This document shows, one piece after another, positions 49,929 through 58,671 of a DNA stretch of 64,000 nt; position 1 is the stretch's first letter; each line of letters starts with the position of its first letter. The stretch is from NCBI RefSeq assembly GCF_000280925.3, contig NZ_CP012109.1, positions 2,872,501-2,936,500 of the forward strand. Reading direction: 5' to 3'. The notes below the pieces were generated by a model. The model saw nothing but the letters and a program-made list of their open reading frames with translations. It was not told the origin of the DNA and made no database searches. The DNA is from Myxococcus hansupus (GTDB taxonomy: Bacteria; Myxococcota; Myxococcia; Myxococcales; Myxococcaceae). Made by a program: the position numbers and the translations under genes.

Positions 49929-51638
49929 TCATCTCCTCGGTGTTTCGGGGGCACCCGGTCCTCGCGCCACGGCGCCGTGGACGACGTGGGTCCGCAGCGT
50001 GGTGAGCGCCTGGAACAGCGGGTCCGACGTCTTGCGGTGCAGGGCGCCCGACAGGTACTGCGCGCGGCACCATGCATCGTCGAGCTGTCCTTCCTGGCGC
50101 CTCGGATGCAGGGGGAAGAACTCGAAGCGGTCCGGCAGGAACTCGGCGCCGAGCTGCAACTCGATGCGCCGGCGAAGGTCCGAGAGAGACGGTGCCGCGC
50201 CCGCCGGCTGTCCACCCGTGAAGACGAGCAACACGAAGCGATGGGCACCCGCGAGTCCACTCAGGGGCACGGAGAGCAGGGAGGTGTCGAGCGCCGGCCC
50301 GGGTTCCTCGTGGAGTGCCTCCGTCACCTCGGCCGCGGGGAAGACGCGCCCCTCGCGCCGTGCCTCCAGGGTGCCCGCGTAGTGGTACTGCTCGCGGAAG
50401 CGGGAGAGCACCACGTGGCCCTGGGGCCTGTCCTCCGCGGGGAGCAGGGTGAAGATTCCCGTGTCGCCCGCGGCCTCCTGGCCGCTCTGGTTGAGGTCGT
50501 GGAGGGCCCAGGCGCGGCCGGGGGCTGGCGGTGCCTCGGAGTGGATGTCCCCCACGCGCCGCTGAGAGCAGAGCACGGCGCCGCCCGCCGCCGCGTCCAC
50601 GAGCACGTTGGCGCAAGGCACCGAGGACACCCCGCACTGCTTCACCCAGTCCCGCCAGGACTGCCAGTCCAGGGGCGCCTCGGGGTTGCGGAACCAGTGG
50701 CCCACGCTCTTGAGCGGGGTGCGGGTGCGTGCCAGCAGGTCCCGCAGGGCCGGCGTGACGCCGAGCGCGCGCACCGGGTGGTCATTCAGCAGGGCCGGTG
50801 CGGCCTCCAGGTCCGCCATCTCCACATGCAGATAGCAGGCGCCGCGCAGCAGCGTGGCGAAGAGCAGGGCGGGCAGGTGCTGGAGCGGATGGAATCCAGG
50901 GGCGGCCAGGTGTTCTCCCGGTGCGAGCCCGAAGGTGAGCAATCCATCCACCAGGGCGCCCCGCCAGGCGTCCTCGGCTCGCAGCGCCACCGGCATGTGG
51001 GGTGGTGCCGCCAGCGGCGAAAAGAGGAGGCCCACGGTCTCACCGGGCTTGTACGTGTAGGAGGCGAGCGCCGGGGTGGTGGGGGCCTGGGACGACAGCA
51101 GGCACTTCGCGAAGGGGCCGAGCAGGGGCGCCTGATGTGGCTCGGCGGCGATGTGCTGGGGGGCCAGCGCCGCCAGTCTGCGCGCCACGAAGCGCCGTCC
51201 TCCGGGCGGCAGCAGGCTGATACAGGCGCCGAGCCCGAGCGCGGCCGCCAGGCTCACCAGCAACTCGGGACCCGGCGGGAGCAGCAGGCACAGTCTGGAG
51301 CCTGGCTTGACGCCTCGCTGGGCCCACGCCGTGGCGCGCCGGGCCGCCTGTTCATGGAGCTGGCGATAGCTGAGCGTCTGCCAGCCTCGGGCCCGCTCGA
51401 AGCTGCGCAAGGCGATGCGGTCCGTGGTGGCGTGGCGGCCCACCAGGTCGTGGAAGAAGTCGTAATGCTGGCCCGCGCGGCTCTTGAAGGGAGCGCCTCG
51501 GCCCACGTGGGCGGGCGCCAGGGCGGCGGCGAATCCCTCGGGGTCGCTCCAGCTTCGCGAGTGCCAGTCGGACACTCCTCCAGGAGGCACGGTGCCCGTC
51601 GCGAACTGCTCGAGGATGACGCGGACGTCGAAGGACAT
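49929..51638 (-). CDS. ANL-superfamily (AMP-binding enzyme) homologue, probably inactive
   Basis: The 569-residue protein reads like an acyl-CoA synthetase/adenylation fold: LSYRQLHEQAARRATAWA, SRLCLLLPPGPELLVSLAA and LGVTPALRDLLARTRTPL. The nucleotide-gripping loop, normally TSGSTGxPKG, is replaced by LLFSPLAAPPHMPVAL, with no Gly/Ser/Thr-rich stretch. The usual TGD and Lys-containing C-terminal motifs are not recognisable. It is therefore probably not an adenylating enzyme. It sits upstream of the PAAR-like and cargo genes, nearly touching them, so it may act as a loading adaptor or chaperone; that is inference. Confidence 0.7.
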   Translation of the reverse strand: MSFDVRVILEQFATGTVPPGGVSDWHSRSWSDPEGFAAALAPAHVGRGAPFKSRAGQHYDFFHDLVGRHATTDRIALRSFERARGWQTLSYRQLHEQAARRATAWAQRGVKPGSRLCLLLPPGPELLVSLAAALGLGACISLLPPGGRRFVARRLAALAPQHIAAEPHQAPLLGPFAKCLLSSQAPTTPALASYTYKPGETVGLLFSPLAAPPHMPVALRAEDAWRGALVDGLLTFGLAPGEHLAAPGFHPLQHLPALLFATLLRGACYLHVEMADLEAAPALLNDHPVRALGVTPALRDLLARTRTPLKSVGHWFRNPEAPLDWQSWRDWVKQCGVSSVPCANVLVDAAAGGAVLCSQRRVGDIHSEAPPAPGRAWALHDLNQSGQEAAGDTGIFTLLPAEDRPQGHVVLSRFREQYHYAGTLEARREGRVFPAAEVTEALHEEPGPALDTSLLSVPLSGLAGAHRFVLLVFTGGQPAGAAPSLSDLRRRIELQLGAEFLPDRFEFFPLHPRRQEGQLDDAWCRAQYLSGALHRKTSDPLFQALTTLRTHVVHGAVARGPGAPETPRR

Positions 51639-51647
51639 GGCAGGCGG

Positions 51648-52712
51648 TTACGGGGCGGGGCGTTCGGCGCGGGCCGAGGGGAGGGGCTCGGAGGGGAGGG
51701 GCTCGGAGGGGAGCAGCTCCCGCGTCGGCACGGGCATCGCGCCGTCCCGTGGGGGCTCCTGCCGTGGGGGCTGGTGTTCCTCCAGGCGGAAGTGGGGGAC
51801 GGGTTCCGGGAGCCGCTCCATCCGGGGAGGAGGCTCGGTGCGGAAGCTCACGCCCATGAGCACGCGCACGATGGGGGTGCCTGGCGTCGCGCCGAAGCCC
51901 GGTCCCCCCCATGCGAACAACTCCAGCTCGTTGGACAGCGGCAGGTGGCCGCCAGCGAGCAGCTCGACGGAGGGTTGCCGGGAGTCGGCGGCGAAGGCGC
52001 CTCGCAAGGCCAGCTCGCCCCTCAAGCCCTTGCCCACCGTGGCGACGCTTGCGCCCATGCGGACCTCCAGCGTCTGGTCCGAAGCGGCGGGCGTGGCCAG
52101 CGGGTCCCGCGAACGCAGCAGGACGCCCGCATCGAGCGTGGGGTGGAGCCAGCCCAACTGCGTGCCCACCGTGGCCCGCGCCCGGAAGCGCATCCCCGCG
52201 TCGCGTGCCAGGGCTTCGGCGCTGCCCACCGGCAGTCCCGCGGCCAGGTCCAGGGCGAGGTCCACGGGGTGCTCGTCACGCCGGGCCAGCAGCCCCAGCC
52301 GGGCTTGGAGCACGGGCGTGCCGAGCCCCTGGGACGCCGCGGGTTTCAGCCCCACGAAGCCCAGGTCTCCGCCCTTCTGCCAGAGCACCACCGGTAGGAT
52401 CGCCCCCACCTCCAGCCAGGGAAGGACACCGTAGCTGCCCGCGAGCACGGCGGAGGCGCGGCTGCGGAGCATCTCCGCCCGGTTCTCGCCATTGCGCAGC
52501 ACGAGCGGGAGGTGCTGATAATGGCCGACCATCCCCACGCTGACGCCGCCCGGCACCAGCAGCTCGCCATTGCCAGACACCATCGAGCCACGGCCGGGGT
52601 TGACTTCCAGTCGCTCCAGCTCGAAGCCCGGCAACGCCGGTTGAGCCCATGCCACCGAGCAGCCCAAAAGGGCCGTCGTGACGGTTCCTCTCAACAATGG
52701 GGGGGCATTCAT
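51648..52712 (-). CDS. Predicted outer-membrane beta-barrel protein
   Basis: The 354-residue product has a signal peptide (cleavage near CSVAWAQP) and repeated amphipathic strands with aromatic ends (GVSVGMVGHYQHLPLVL, WLEVGAILPVVLWQ, ELLAGGHLPLSNELELFAW). It resembles the N-terminal barrel of myxobacterial OmpA-domain proteins but has no OmpA peptidoglycan-binding domain. Instead it ends in a Pro/Glu-rich tail with LPSEP repeats, coded by a 15-base tandem repeat near 51677-51712. It precedes the ANL-like gene by nine bases, so it may be the first gene of that operon. A role in T6SS is not shown. Confidence 0.75.
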   Translation of the reverse strand: MNAPPLLRGTVTTALLGCSVAWAQPALPGFELERLEVNPGRGSMVSGNGELLVPGGVSVGMVGHYQHLPLVLRNGENRAEMLRSRASAVLAGSYGVLPWLEVGAILPVVLWQKGGDLGFVGLKPAASQGLGTPVLQARLGLLARRDEHPVDLALDLAAGLPVGSAEALARDAGMRFRARATVGTQLGWLHPTLDAGVLLRSRDPLATPAASDQTLEVRMGASVATVGKGLRGELALRGAFAADSRQPSVELLAGGHLPLSNELELFAWGGPGFGATPGTPIVRVLMGVSFRTEPPPRMERLPEPVPHFRLEEHQPPRQEPPRDGAMPVPTRELLPSEPLPSEPLPSARAERPAP

Positions 52713-52727
52713 GTCAGACGCTCTGAC
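52713..52727 (-). promoter_or_regulatory. Inverted repeat directly before the start codon
   Basis: GTCAGA and TCTGAC flank three bases immediately upstream of the ATG at 52712. It could be an operator or a hairpin covering the ribosome site; no normal ribosome-binding sequence is visible there. Confidence 0.35.
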
Positions 52728-53429
52728 CGCGTTCCGGAAGGGTTTGCCGGTGCGTCAGCTCACGTCAGAAAGATACAGGATGACGCAGGTGAAAGACAGT
52801 ACCCGCAGGGAGGCTTTGCCCGACCCAACCTCCCTGACTGCAAGCCTGGATGCCCGCTCGGCGAGTTCCCGGGCGAGGCGCGGTCGCAGTTGACATTGGG
52901 AGGTCTGGGGTGACCCGTGAACGGGGTGGTGAAGAATTTGTTTGTCTTTGACGGATGAGGCTGGGCGCCAATCCGCTCGAATGTTTTTCAGTGACGTCCC
53001 GTGTCCGGGCTCCCTGGGGAAGAGCGAGGACTTCCCGACCCGCATTCCCATGCGCTCGGAGTTGTTGAAGCGCTGCGATGTATTGCATGGCGTGACGATT
53101 TCCCGTCGTGGCAGCCCCTCGCCGGATTGCATCGGTTCGGGTTGCGACATTCCGCGAGAATGGGTCGACCAGTTCCTCCAGCGGCATCACCAGAACCGTT
53201 TCCCCGTGTGCTCAATGGCCCGCTTACCAATCTCGCGCCGCGCCTCGCGAGGCTGTGTGATTAAGCTCTGCCTTGCGGTCTGTTTGGACGACTGCGTGAT
53301 AGGTAGACGGGTTGATGAATAGAGTGGACTGACATCCGGTCGACGCGAGGTCGTCCAACAACGAATAGCGCTGATACGTGCTTCGGTCTTGAGCGGCGCT
53401 GGGGCGGAAGTGAGGCTGTACCGGCGGGC
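52728..53429. other. 702-base gap with no convincing gene
   Basis: The stretch lies between the start of the outer-membrane protein gene and the stop of the DUF2381 gene. Open frames here (for example 52942-53322 rightward) have no good ribosome site, odd composition and no family look. The region 52915-52990 is AT-richer. It should contain the promoter of the leftward T6SS accessory operon. Confidence 0.45.
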
Positions 53430-54356
53430 CTACGGGAACGTCACGCCGGAGAGCGTGATGGCGCGCAGTCCGCCCGGCCCCCACAGCTTCAGGGTGTAAG
53501 TGCCTTTGGCTGCATCCGGCGTTGCTTCCGCTTCCACCACGACGCGTCCGTCCGGGTAGCGAGAGATGGGGGCCTTCTGCCAGACCGTTAATATCTTCAG
53601 CGATGCGCCTGTCCTGCTCACCAGCGACGCGCCTTCCGCTGACCAGGGATTGGCGGCATCAGGGTTCTCAACCTCGACCGAGATGGCCACGCGGGCAGGG
53701 GCGCGATAGCTCCATGCCCGGTGTGCCCAGAGTGCATTGCCTGGATGTTGGTGGAGCTCCTTGTTGACCAGGAGGAACTTCGCATCGACGCCTTCCTCCT
53801 TGATGATGCCGGTGGCCAGGAGGCCCGCGATGCCCGCTGGACCTTCGTGCTCTGCGCGCAGCCGCGCATTCTCCTCGTGGCATTGCTGGGTCTCCGATCG
53901 GGCCGCCATCGCCTCTTGCTGGTAGGACTCCGCCGTACGAGGTTGACGCCACACCTCGATGAGTCGCTCGGCACGCGCGGGGTGGGCGACGAGGACAAAT
54001 GCGCCACCGCGGGGGACCGAACCGTCCTTGAAGAGCACTGTCAGTCGCAGGCGCTCGCCCGGCAAGACTTGCTCCGAGGGCACCAGCCGGAGCGTGTTCC
54101 GCCCGATGTCCACGAGCGAGAAGCGCTTTTCGCCCTCGAGCACGACCTTCGCCGGATCGAGGGCGGCGTCGAACTCGAAGGTGGTGGATACTCGCGGGCT
54201 TATCTGGACCTCGGTAGGCGGCATCGCCTCGGATGGCTCCGCCAGGAGTTCGACACGGCGCACCTCGGGGCTCGCGGCCGTGGAAGGCTGTTGGGCGGTC
54301 GCGGCTCCAGAGAGGAGCATGAGCACCGCGAGAAGGGCGACAGGTGACGCGGGCAC
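53430..54356 (-). CDS. DUF2381-family exported protein (Myxococcus paralogous family)
   Basis: The 308-residue product has a signal peptide (LLAVLMLLSGAATAQQ) and then the DUF2381 pattern: RRVELLAEPSEAMPPTEV, RNTLRLVPSEQVLPGERLRL, FVLVAHPARAERLIEVWRQ, a short coiled segment and a C-terminal beta domain (GVDAKFLLVNKELHQHP, then RAITLSGVTFP). The family is known as a group of many copies in Myxococcus, often next to Ser/Thr kinase genes, with unknown function. Here it follows the kinase gene by nine bases and is probably co-transcribed with it. Confidence 0.85.
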   Translation of the reverse strand: MPASPVALLAVLMLLSGAATAQQPSTAASPEVRRVELLAEPSEAMPPTEVQISPRVSTTFEFDAALDPAKVVLEGEKRFSLVDIGRNTLRLVPSEQVLPGERLRLTVLFKDGSVPRGGAFVLVAHPARAERLIEVWRQPRTAESYQQEAMAARSETQQCHEENARLRAEHEGPAGIAGLLATGIIKEEGVDAKFLLVNKELHQHPGNALWAHRAWSYRAPARVAISVEVENPDAANPWSAEGASLVSRTGASLKILTVWQKAPISRYPDGRVVVEAEATPDAAKGTYTLKLWGPGGLRAITLSGVTFP

Positions 54357-54365
54357 GGTCGGTCC

Positions 54366-56282
54366 TCACTCGAAGCGGCGCACAGCCTTCAGATCCATGC
54401 TGGAGTAGACAATGGCGCTGCCGGGGTCACTGATGGGCTCTCGCTTCAAGAGACCGAGGCGGGCGTCCTGTGCCTCGACGAATTGCACACAGACGGGGAT
54501 CCGCTCGTTCTCGGGCGTACGCGCCTCGGTGAGCCGTCCGTAGACCCGCTCCGGGCCTACGAGGAGCTGCCCGGAGAACAGCGTCCCCGGTGGCATGCCA
54601 CCCCAAGTGGATACCATGCGAACCGTCGTCGTGCCCTCACGGACCTTGATGAGCCCCCCGCCTTTGCCGGGGCTCAGGTCGAAGGTGGTCAGTGGCCGCT
54701 CGAGTCCGGGAGCGAAGAGGCCGAGTTGTTCCATGGCCTCAATGGCTCCTGGAGGGCAGTCCTCGGGAGCCGGCGTCGGGCGCACCTCGGCACTGGGGCA
54801 CGCCATCGACAGGCAGGCCGCGACCCCCAGGCCCAGCGTCTTGCCAACGGTGGTGCCCCGGCTGCGTTGCGTCTCGGGCTGGGGGAGCATGCCGGTGTCC
54901 TTCATCATCTTCACGGAGACCTTCTCCTTGGAGTGCGTCGCGGGAAGGGCGACGGCCGCAAGGGTGGAGGCTCCATCGAGCGGGCCTGCGGCCTCGTCAG
55001 CTTCCAGTGGCCTCCAGGGTGCCGCCACTTCCTGACCGGGAGCCCAGGACGTGATGGCGAAGGCGGGCGCTACGGGGGGCGTTTCCACCGCGACCTCGGC
55101 GTGCGGAGCGGAGGGCATCAGGCCGCGCGCGAGCACCAGCCCGCCCACGATCAAGACCATCCACGGCGCCATCCAGGCCGCCACGCGCAGGGCCTTGGCG
55201 CGTGCCACGGGAGGCGGCTCGAAAGGGATGGCCGCTGCGTTCGAAACGGAGTCATGCGCATCTTCGCCGCGTGGCGGACGCGGTCCACGGCGAGGCCGGG
55301 CCTTGCGTCGCTTCAGCCACTGCGCCAGCTCGTCTTCGACCGCTTGCGGCGCCTCCGCGAGCGTCGTCGCGGTGTTCGCGCCATGGGCGTCGCAGAGCTT
55401 CACGTCCCAGTCTTCGTCCGCCTGGGCCAGCAGTCCCTCCAGCTCCGCGCACAGCGAGCCGGCGTCCGGGGGCCGCTCCTCGGGGGCCTTGGCCAGCAGG
55501 CGCATGCACACGTCGCCGAGGGCATCGGGAACGAGCGGGTTGAGCGCCTGGGGTTTTCTGGGCGCGCGGTTGAGCACGGCCTCCACGCCCTCGGCCTCGG
55601 CCGGATGGAAGGGCCGGCTGCCCGTCAGCAGCCAATAGAGGACGACGCCCAGCGCGTACAGGTCATCCGAGGGGCCGGGCTGGTAGGCGCGGCCATGCGC
55701 GTCTCCGTGTTCCTGTTGGAAGCGCCAGGCCTCGGGCGCGCGGTACTCCAGGGTGCCGGGCGGCAGCACGCCGCCGGTGATGCGGGGGGCGCTCTCGTAC
55801 CCGCCCGCGCCGAAGTCCACCACCACCGCTTCGCCGTCCGCGTCGCGCACGACGACGTTGCTCTCCTTCAAGTCCCGGTGCACCACCTTCGCCCGGTGCG
55901 CGGCGCCCAGCCCGCGCGCCACGCCAAGCACCTTGCGCAGGACTTCTCTCGCCGAGGGGTTCTCCTCCTCGGCCCACACGTCCAGGCGGCGCCCCTCCAC
56001 GTAGTCCATGACGATGAAGAAGGACTGGGGCGCTTCGTCCGGCCACTGGCCGTGTCCACGGATGCGCACCAGGTTGGCGTGCTTGAGGCGCAGGAGGATG
56101 GCCACCTCGCGCTCCGCCCACGCGGTCAGCCCCCAGAGGGGGATGAGCTTGAGCGCGGAGCTCCGCGCGCCCCGTCGGGCGCGGTACACGGCGCCGAAGC
56201 CCCCGGCGCCCAGCCGCTCCTCCACCAGGTACCCGCCAACGTCCGTGCCCGGGGGCACGACGGGATGCAGGCGCGGGCTCAC
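54366..56282 (-). CDS. Hanks-type serine/threonine protein kinase with membrane helix
   Basis: The 638-residue protein has a complete N-terminal kinase domain: Gly-rich loop LGAGGFGAVY (24-33), Lys 45 in ALKLIPL, HRDLKESN (135-142), DFG (156-158) and an APE-type PEAW segment. A basic linker and a single membrane helix follow (MAPWMVLIVGGLVLA, near 370-385). The outer C-terminal part contains a lipobox-like LSMACPS segment inside a long spacer and a beta-rich end that may be a sensor. It should signal from the envelope by phosphorylating cytoplasmic targets. It is upstream of, and coupled to, the DUF2381 gene. Confidence 0.9.
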   Translation of the reverse strand: MSPRLHPVVPPGTDVGGYLVEERLGAGGFGAVYRARRGARSSALKLIPLWGLTAWAEREVAILLRLKHANLVRIRGHGQWPDEAPQSFFIVMDYVEGRRLDVWAEEENPSAREVLRKVLGVARGLGAAHRAKVVHRDLKESNVVVRDADGEAVVVDFGAGGYESAPRITGGVLPPGTLEYRAPEAWRFQQEHGDAHGRAYQPGPSDDLYALGVVLYWLLTGSRPFHPAEAEGVEAVLNRAPRKPQALNPLVPDALGDVCMRLLAKAPEERPPDAGSLCAELEGLLAQADEDWDVKLCDAHGANTATTLAEAPQAVEDELAQWLKRRKARPRRGPRPPRGEDAHDSVSNAAAIPFEPPPVARAKALRVAAWMAPWMVLIVGGLVLARGLMPSAPHAEVAVETPPVAPAFAITSWAPGQEVAAPWRPLEADEAAGPLDGASTLAAVALPATHSKEKVSVKMMKDTGMLPQPETQRSRGTTVGKTLGLGVAACLSMACPSAEVRPTPAPEDCPPGAIEAMEQLGLFAPGLERPLTTFDLSPGKGGGLIKVREGTTTVRMVSTWGGMPPGTLFSGQLLVGPERVYGRLTEARTPENERIPVCVQFVEAQDARLGLLKREPISDPGSAIVYSSMDLKAVRRFE

Positions 56283-56463
56283 GAGTCCTCTCCTTCGTCG
56301 GTCCTGGACATGCGCTCAACGGGCAACGGAACGCGGAGGCGTTCACCCCGCGAAGCAGCGCGGGACGGCGATAGACCTTGGACGGATACCATGGTTGAAC
56401 CTGTTGAGATATATGCTTGGAGTGCCGTCTCCGCGGCCATCACCTCTTTTCCCAGGTCTCCTC

Positions 56464-56715
56464 ATGTACGCGAAGCTCTCCCAGCGGATTGGAAGCCAGG
56501 TCCGCGCCGCCCGGCATCGGGCGGGCCTGTCGCAGGCCCAGGTGGCCGAGTCCATCCACGTGCCGACGCGGGTGCTCAGCCGCCTGGAGCGCGGAAGGTT
56601 GCTGCCCAGCCTCCCCACGTTGGTGGACCTGTGCGGCGTGCTTCGTGTCTCCGTGGACCTCCTGCTGAGCGGCGAGGGGCAGGCGTCTCCCGCGCCCGAG
56701 GGATCCGGCCCGTAG
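56464..56715 (+). CDS. Small XRE-family (Cro/C1-type) DNA-binding protein 1
   Basis: The 83-residue protein is almost only a helix-turn-helix: RIGSQVRAARHRAGLSQ, QVAESIHVPTRVLSRLERG, then a fourth-helix segment and a short Pro-rich tail. It is likely a dimeric repressor or activator. The ATG at 56464 is chosen as the start of the domain; an in-frame ATG at 56413 is possible. It is divergent from the kinase gene across 181 bases and resembles the next gene along its full domain, suggesting tandem duplication. Confidence 0.8.
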   Translation: MYAKLSQRIGSQVRAARHRAGLSQAQVAESIHVPTRVLSRLERGRLLPSLPTLVDLCGVLRVSVDLLLSGEGQASPAPEGSGP

Positions 56716-56828
56716 TTGGGGCGGCGCCGTCGACATGGCGGCCAAGATGCGGCAGGAAGGGCGTTCCCGAGTCGCGGGCTTCGTGTCCGCGCCAGCCCGG
56801 GTCCTCGGTGTTCCTGGTGCCCCGACGC

Positions 56829-57176
56829 ATGAACGAAGAACTGGCGACCCGCATTGGAAGTGCCGCCCGGGAGGCCCGGACGCAGCTCGGGCTCACGCAG
56901 GCGGAGGTGGCCGAGAAGCTGGGCCTGGCGCACATGGTCTACAGCCGCCTGGAGCGCGGGAAGATGCTGCCCAGCGTGCAGACGTTGCTGCGGATGTGCG
57001 CGGTGCTGCGCATCGGCTCGGATGCGCTGCTGGGGCTCGCGGACGCGGAGGAGGGAAGGGAGGCGCGAGGCTCGGGCGGAGCGCCCAGGCTGCGGCAGCT
57101 CACCGGCCTCGCGCGAAAGATGGACGATGAGCAGCTCGACGCCCTGGTGAAGGTGGCCCAGGTGTTGCTGCGTTGA
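56829..57176 (+). CDS. XRE-family DNA-binding protein 2
   Basis: The 115-residue protein has an XRE helix-turn-helix (RIGSAAREARTQLGLTQ, EVAEKLGLAHMVYSRLERGK) plus a C-terminal helix (LTGLARKMDDEQLDALVKV) that may dimerise or bind a partner. It aligns with the preceding small regulator and probably arose by duplication. The start at 56829 gives the family N-terminus, although no strong ribosome site is seen. It converges with the kinase remnant 22 bases on. Confidence 0.82.
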   Translation: MNEELATRIGSAAREARTQLGLTQAEVAEKLGLAHMVYSRLERGKMLPSVQTLLRMCAVLRIGSDALLGLADAEEGREARGSGGAPRLRQLTGLARKMDDEQLDALVKVAQVLLR

Positions 57177-57198
57177 CGCGGCGCCTGTCCGCCCGAGC

Positions 57199-57560
57199 TC
57201 ACTTCGTGATGGGCGTGGGCATCGCTTCGTCGGCGTCCAGGCCTTCGGGGAAGATGCCCGCTTCGTCCAGCTCCACCCGGTCGCGCAGGACGGACGCGTC
57301 CGACATGAGCCGCGCCAGTTCCTCCGCCGCCTCCTTCCGTCCAAAGGGCTGGGGCTGCGCCGCGAGCGCCGCGCGAAGGGCATCGCGCAGCTCGGCGGCC
57401 GAGGGGTATCGCTCGGAGGGCTTGCGCTGGAGGGCCCTGTGGAGGATGGCCTTGAGCGCGTCTGGGAGGCCCGCCATCGCATCCTCCACGTCCTCGGGGC
57501 GGTAGCGGCTGACGGAGGCGATCATCTGCGTGAGGGGCACGGAGGGCGCTTCCTCCGTCG
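57199..57560 (-). pseudogene. C-terminal remnant of a Ser/Thr kinase gene
   Basis: Reading leftward, the segment SRYRPEDVEDAMAGLPDAL followed by ILHRALQRKPSERYPSAAEL is the last part of a Hanks-type kinase lobe, with a 60-residue tail ending TPITK. Nothing of the catalytic core is present. Upstream of about 57560 the frame runs into antisense transposase sequence. The gene is therefore cut, probably by insertion or deletion at the IS630-like fragment. Confidence 0.7.
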
Positions 57561-57569
57561 TCACAGGGT

Positions 57570-57790
57570 GGGCGCCAGGCCCTTCGAGACAGACGGGAGC
57601 GCAACGGACGCGCCAAGGTGGACGAGTGGTTTCGGGAGCGGCTGACCTGCGTGTTGGAGGGCGCGCCCGAGGACTGGGGCTGGTGCCGTCCCACCTGGAC
57701 ACGCGAGTTGCTGTGCCAGCAAATGGCTCGCCGAGGACAGGTGCGCGTGTCCGTGGCGACCCTGGGGCGCACGGCGCTCGCGCATTTCGG
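57570..57790 (+). mobile_element. IS630-family transposase fragment (N-terminal part)
   Basis: The rightward frame reads RNGRAKVDEWFRERLTCVL, then EDWGWCRPTWTRELLCQQM and VRVSVATLGR. This is the second helix-turn-helix region of IS630-type transposases, where GWxRPTWTRELL is typical. The DDE catalytic part is absent. No terminal repeats were found. It marks the junction that truncates the kinase gene. Confidence 0.6.
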
Positions 57791-58022
57791 CGGGCGATTC
57801 GTCCCATGCCGTGTGGGAGACGTGCAGCCCCTCGATGCGGACGGTACTGTCGGCAGTGGCCTTGCGGCGCTCCGGGCGCGTCTTCGTTTTGTCGTGGCTG
57901 GGCACGCCGTCCTTCTCCCCCGCGCACCGAGGGGCAAGCCACGCTGCTGACGGTCGCGGTGGCCTACTCACCACGACAGCCTCCGCGTCCGTGACCTATT
58001 TGTCTGTGCTATCACGATTTGC
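57791..58022. other. Region before the toxin gene, possible start of another broken gene
   Basis: On the minus strand a GTG near 57909 with GGAGAAGG upstream begins VPSHDKTKTRPERRKA and reads ADSTVRIEGLHVSHTAWDES before entering the IS630-like sequence. This may be the start of a gene cut by the same event, but no family is recognised. The remainder should contain the toxin promoter. Confidence 0.35.
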
Positions 58023-58664
58023 GTGAAGCCGAATCGCCACCAGCGCTGCGTGAGTGCCGTCCTGCTGCTCGCCGCGGGCGGCTGCGGCTCTGCCACGGTC
58101 AGCACCGTGGGAGCGAAGCCCTCCGCGAAGTGGGTGGGCCCGAGCATCCCAAGCCCGGCCGGCGGCACGGTGCAGACGACCATTTACTATGGACCCTGGC
58201 TGTGCAACGCCGCGTTGATGGCTCGCTGCGAGCGTCGCTGTGTGGCCGAGGGGCACGTTCCGCTGCTTGGCTGCATCTGGCTGGCGGACATCAAGGGCGA
58301 CTGGCAGGGGCGCTTCATGGCGCTCCCGGCTGCGGCTGGTGGGCGCCTCGCCGTCACCCACTGCTGCTGCGACTACCCCAAGGTGTCGGACCTCAACCGT
58401 CGTCGCGAGACATGGGAGGACGCACGCAAGACGTTCCGCAGGAAGTGGAGCTCGGAGTTCGGGGACTGGCCGAAGACGGAGACGGAGCACTGGCCCGGCC
58501 ACCACATCTTCGACCTGGCGCACGGAGGTGCCCCCCTGGCGCCCGACAATGTGATTCCAGTCCCCCCCGGTGTGCATCGCGTCATCAACAGCGCCTACCC
58601 AGCTTGTTACGACGTGGCTGGCAAGTGGCGAGCCGTGGGGCCGGAGCGGCCCTACGTGGACTGA
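58023..58664 (+). CDS. Lipoprotein with C-terminal HH-type nuclease domain, SitA-like toxin candidate
   Basis: The 213-residue product starts at GTG and has a lipoprotein-like signal (SAVLLLAAGGC). The middle is Cys-rich (MARCERRCVAEGH, THCCCDYP). The C-terminus carries HWPGHHIFDLAHGG, then PDNVIPVPPGVHRVIN, with His 160, His 161 and His 185. This resembles HNH/HH-type nuclease toxins of polymorphic toxin systems. A SUKH-type immunity gene begins seven bases after the stop. In Myxococcus, SitA lipoprotein toxins with varied C-terminal nucleases pass between kin cells by outer-membrane exchange and are paired with an immunity gene. That class is the best fit, but a T6SS or other toxin is possible. 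Confidence 0.7.
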   Translation: MKPNRHQRCVSAVLLLAAGGCGSATVSTVGAKPSAKWVGPSIPSPAGGTVQTTIYYGPWLCNAALMARCERRCVAEGHVPLLGCIWLADIKGDWQGRFMALPAAAGGRLAVTHCCCDYPKVSDLNRRRETWEDARKTFRRKWSSEFGDWPKTETEHWPGHHIFDLAHGGAPLAPDNVIPVPPGVHRVINSAYPACYDVAGKWRAVGPERPYVD

Positions 58665-58671
58665 GGCGACC

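Noticed and set aside
49569..52397. A 942-residue rightward open frame across the PAAR/ANL genes
   Set aside because: It is antisense to three recognisable leftward genes and has no domain pattern or proper ribosome site.
52942..53322. A 126-residue frame in the 700-base gap
   Set aside because: It has no ribosome site, unusual composition and no family-like segments.
54483..56828. The long rightward frame ahead of the second XRE gene
   Set aside because: It is antisense to the kinase; only the final part from 56829 is a real gene.
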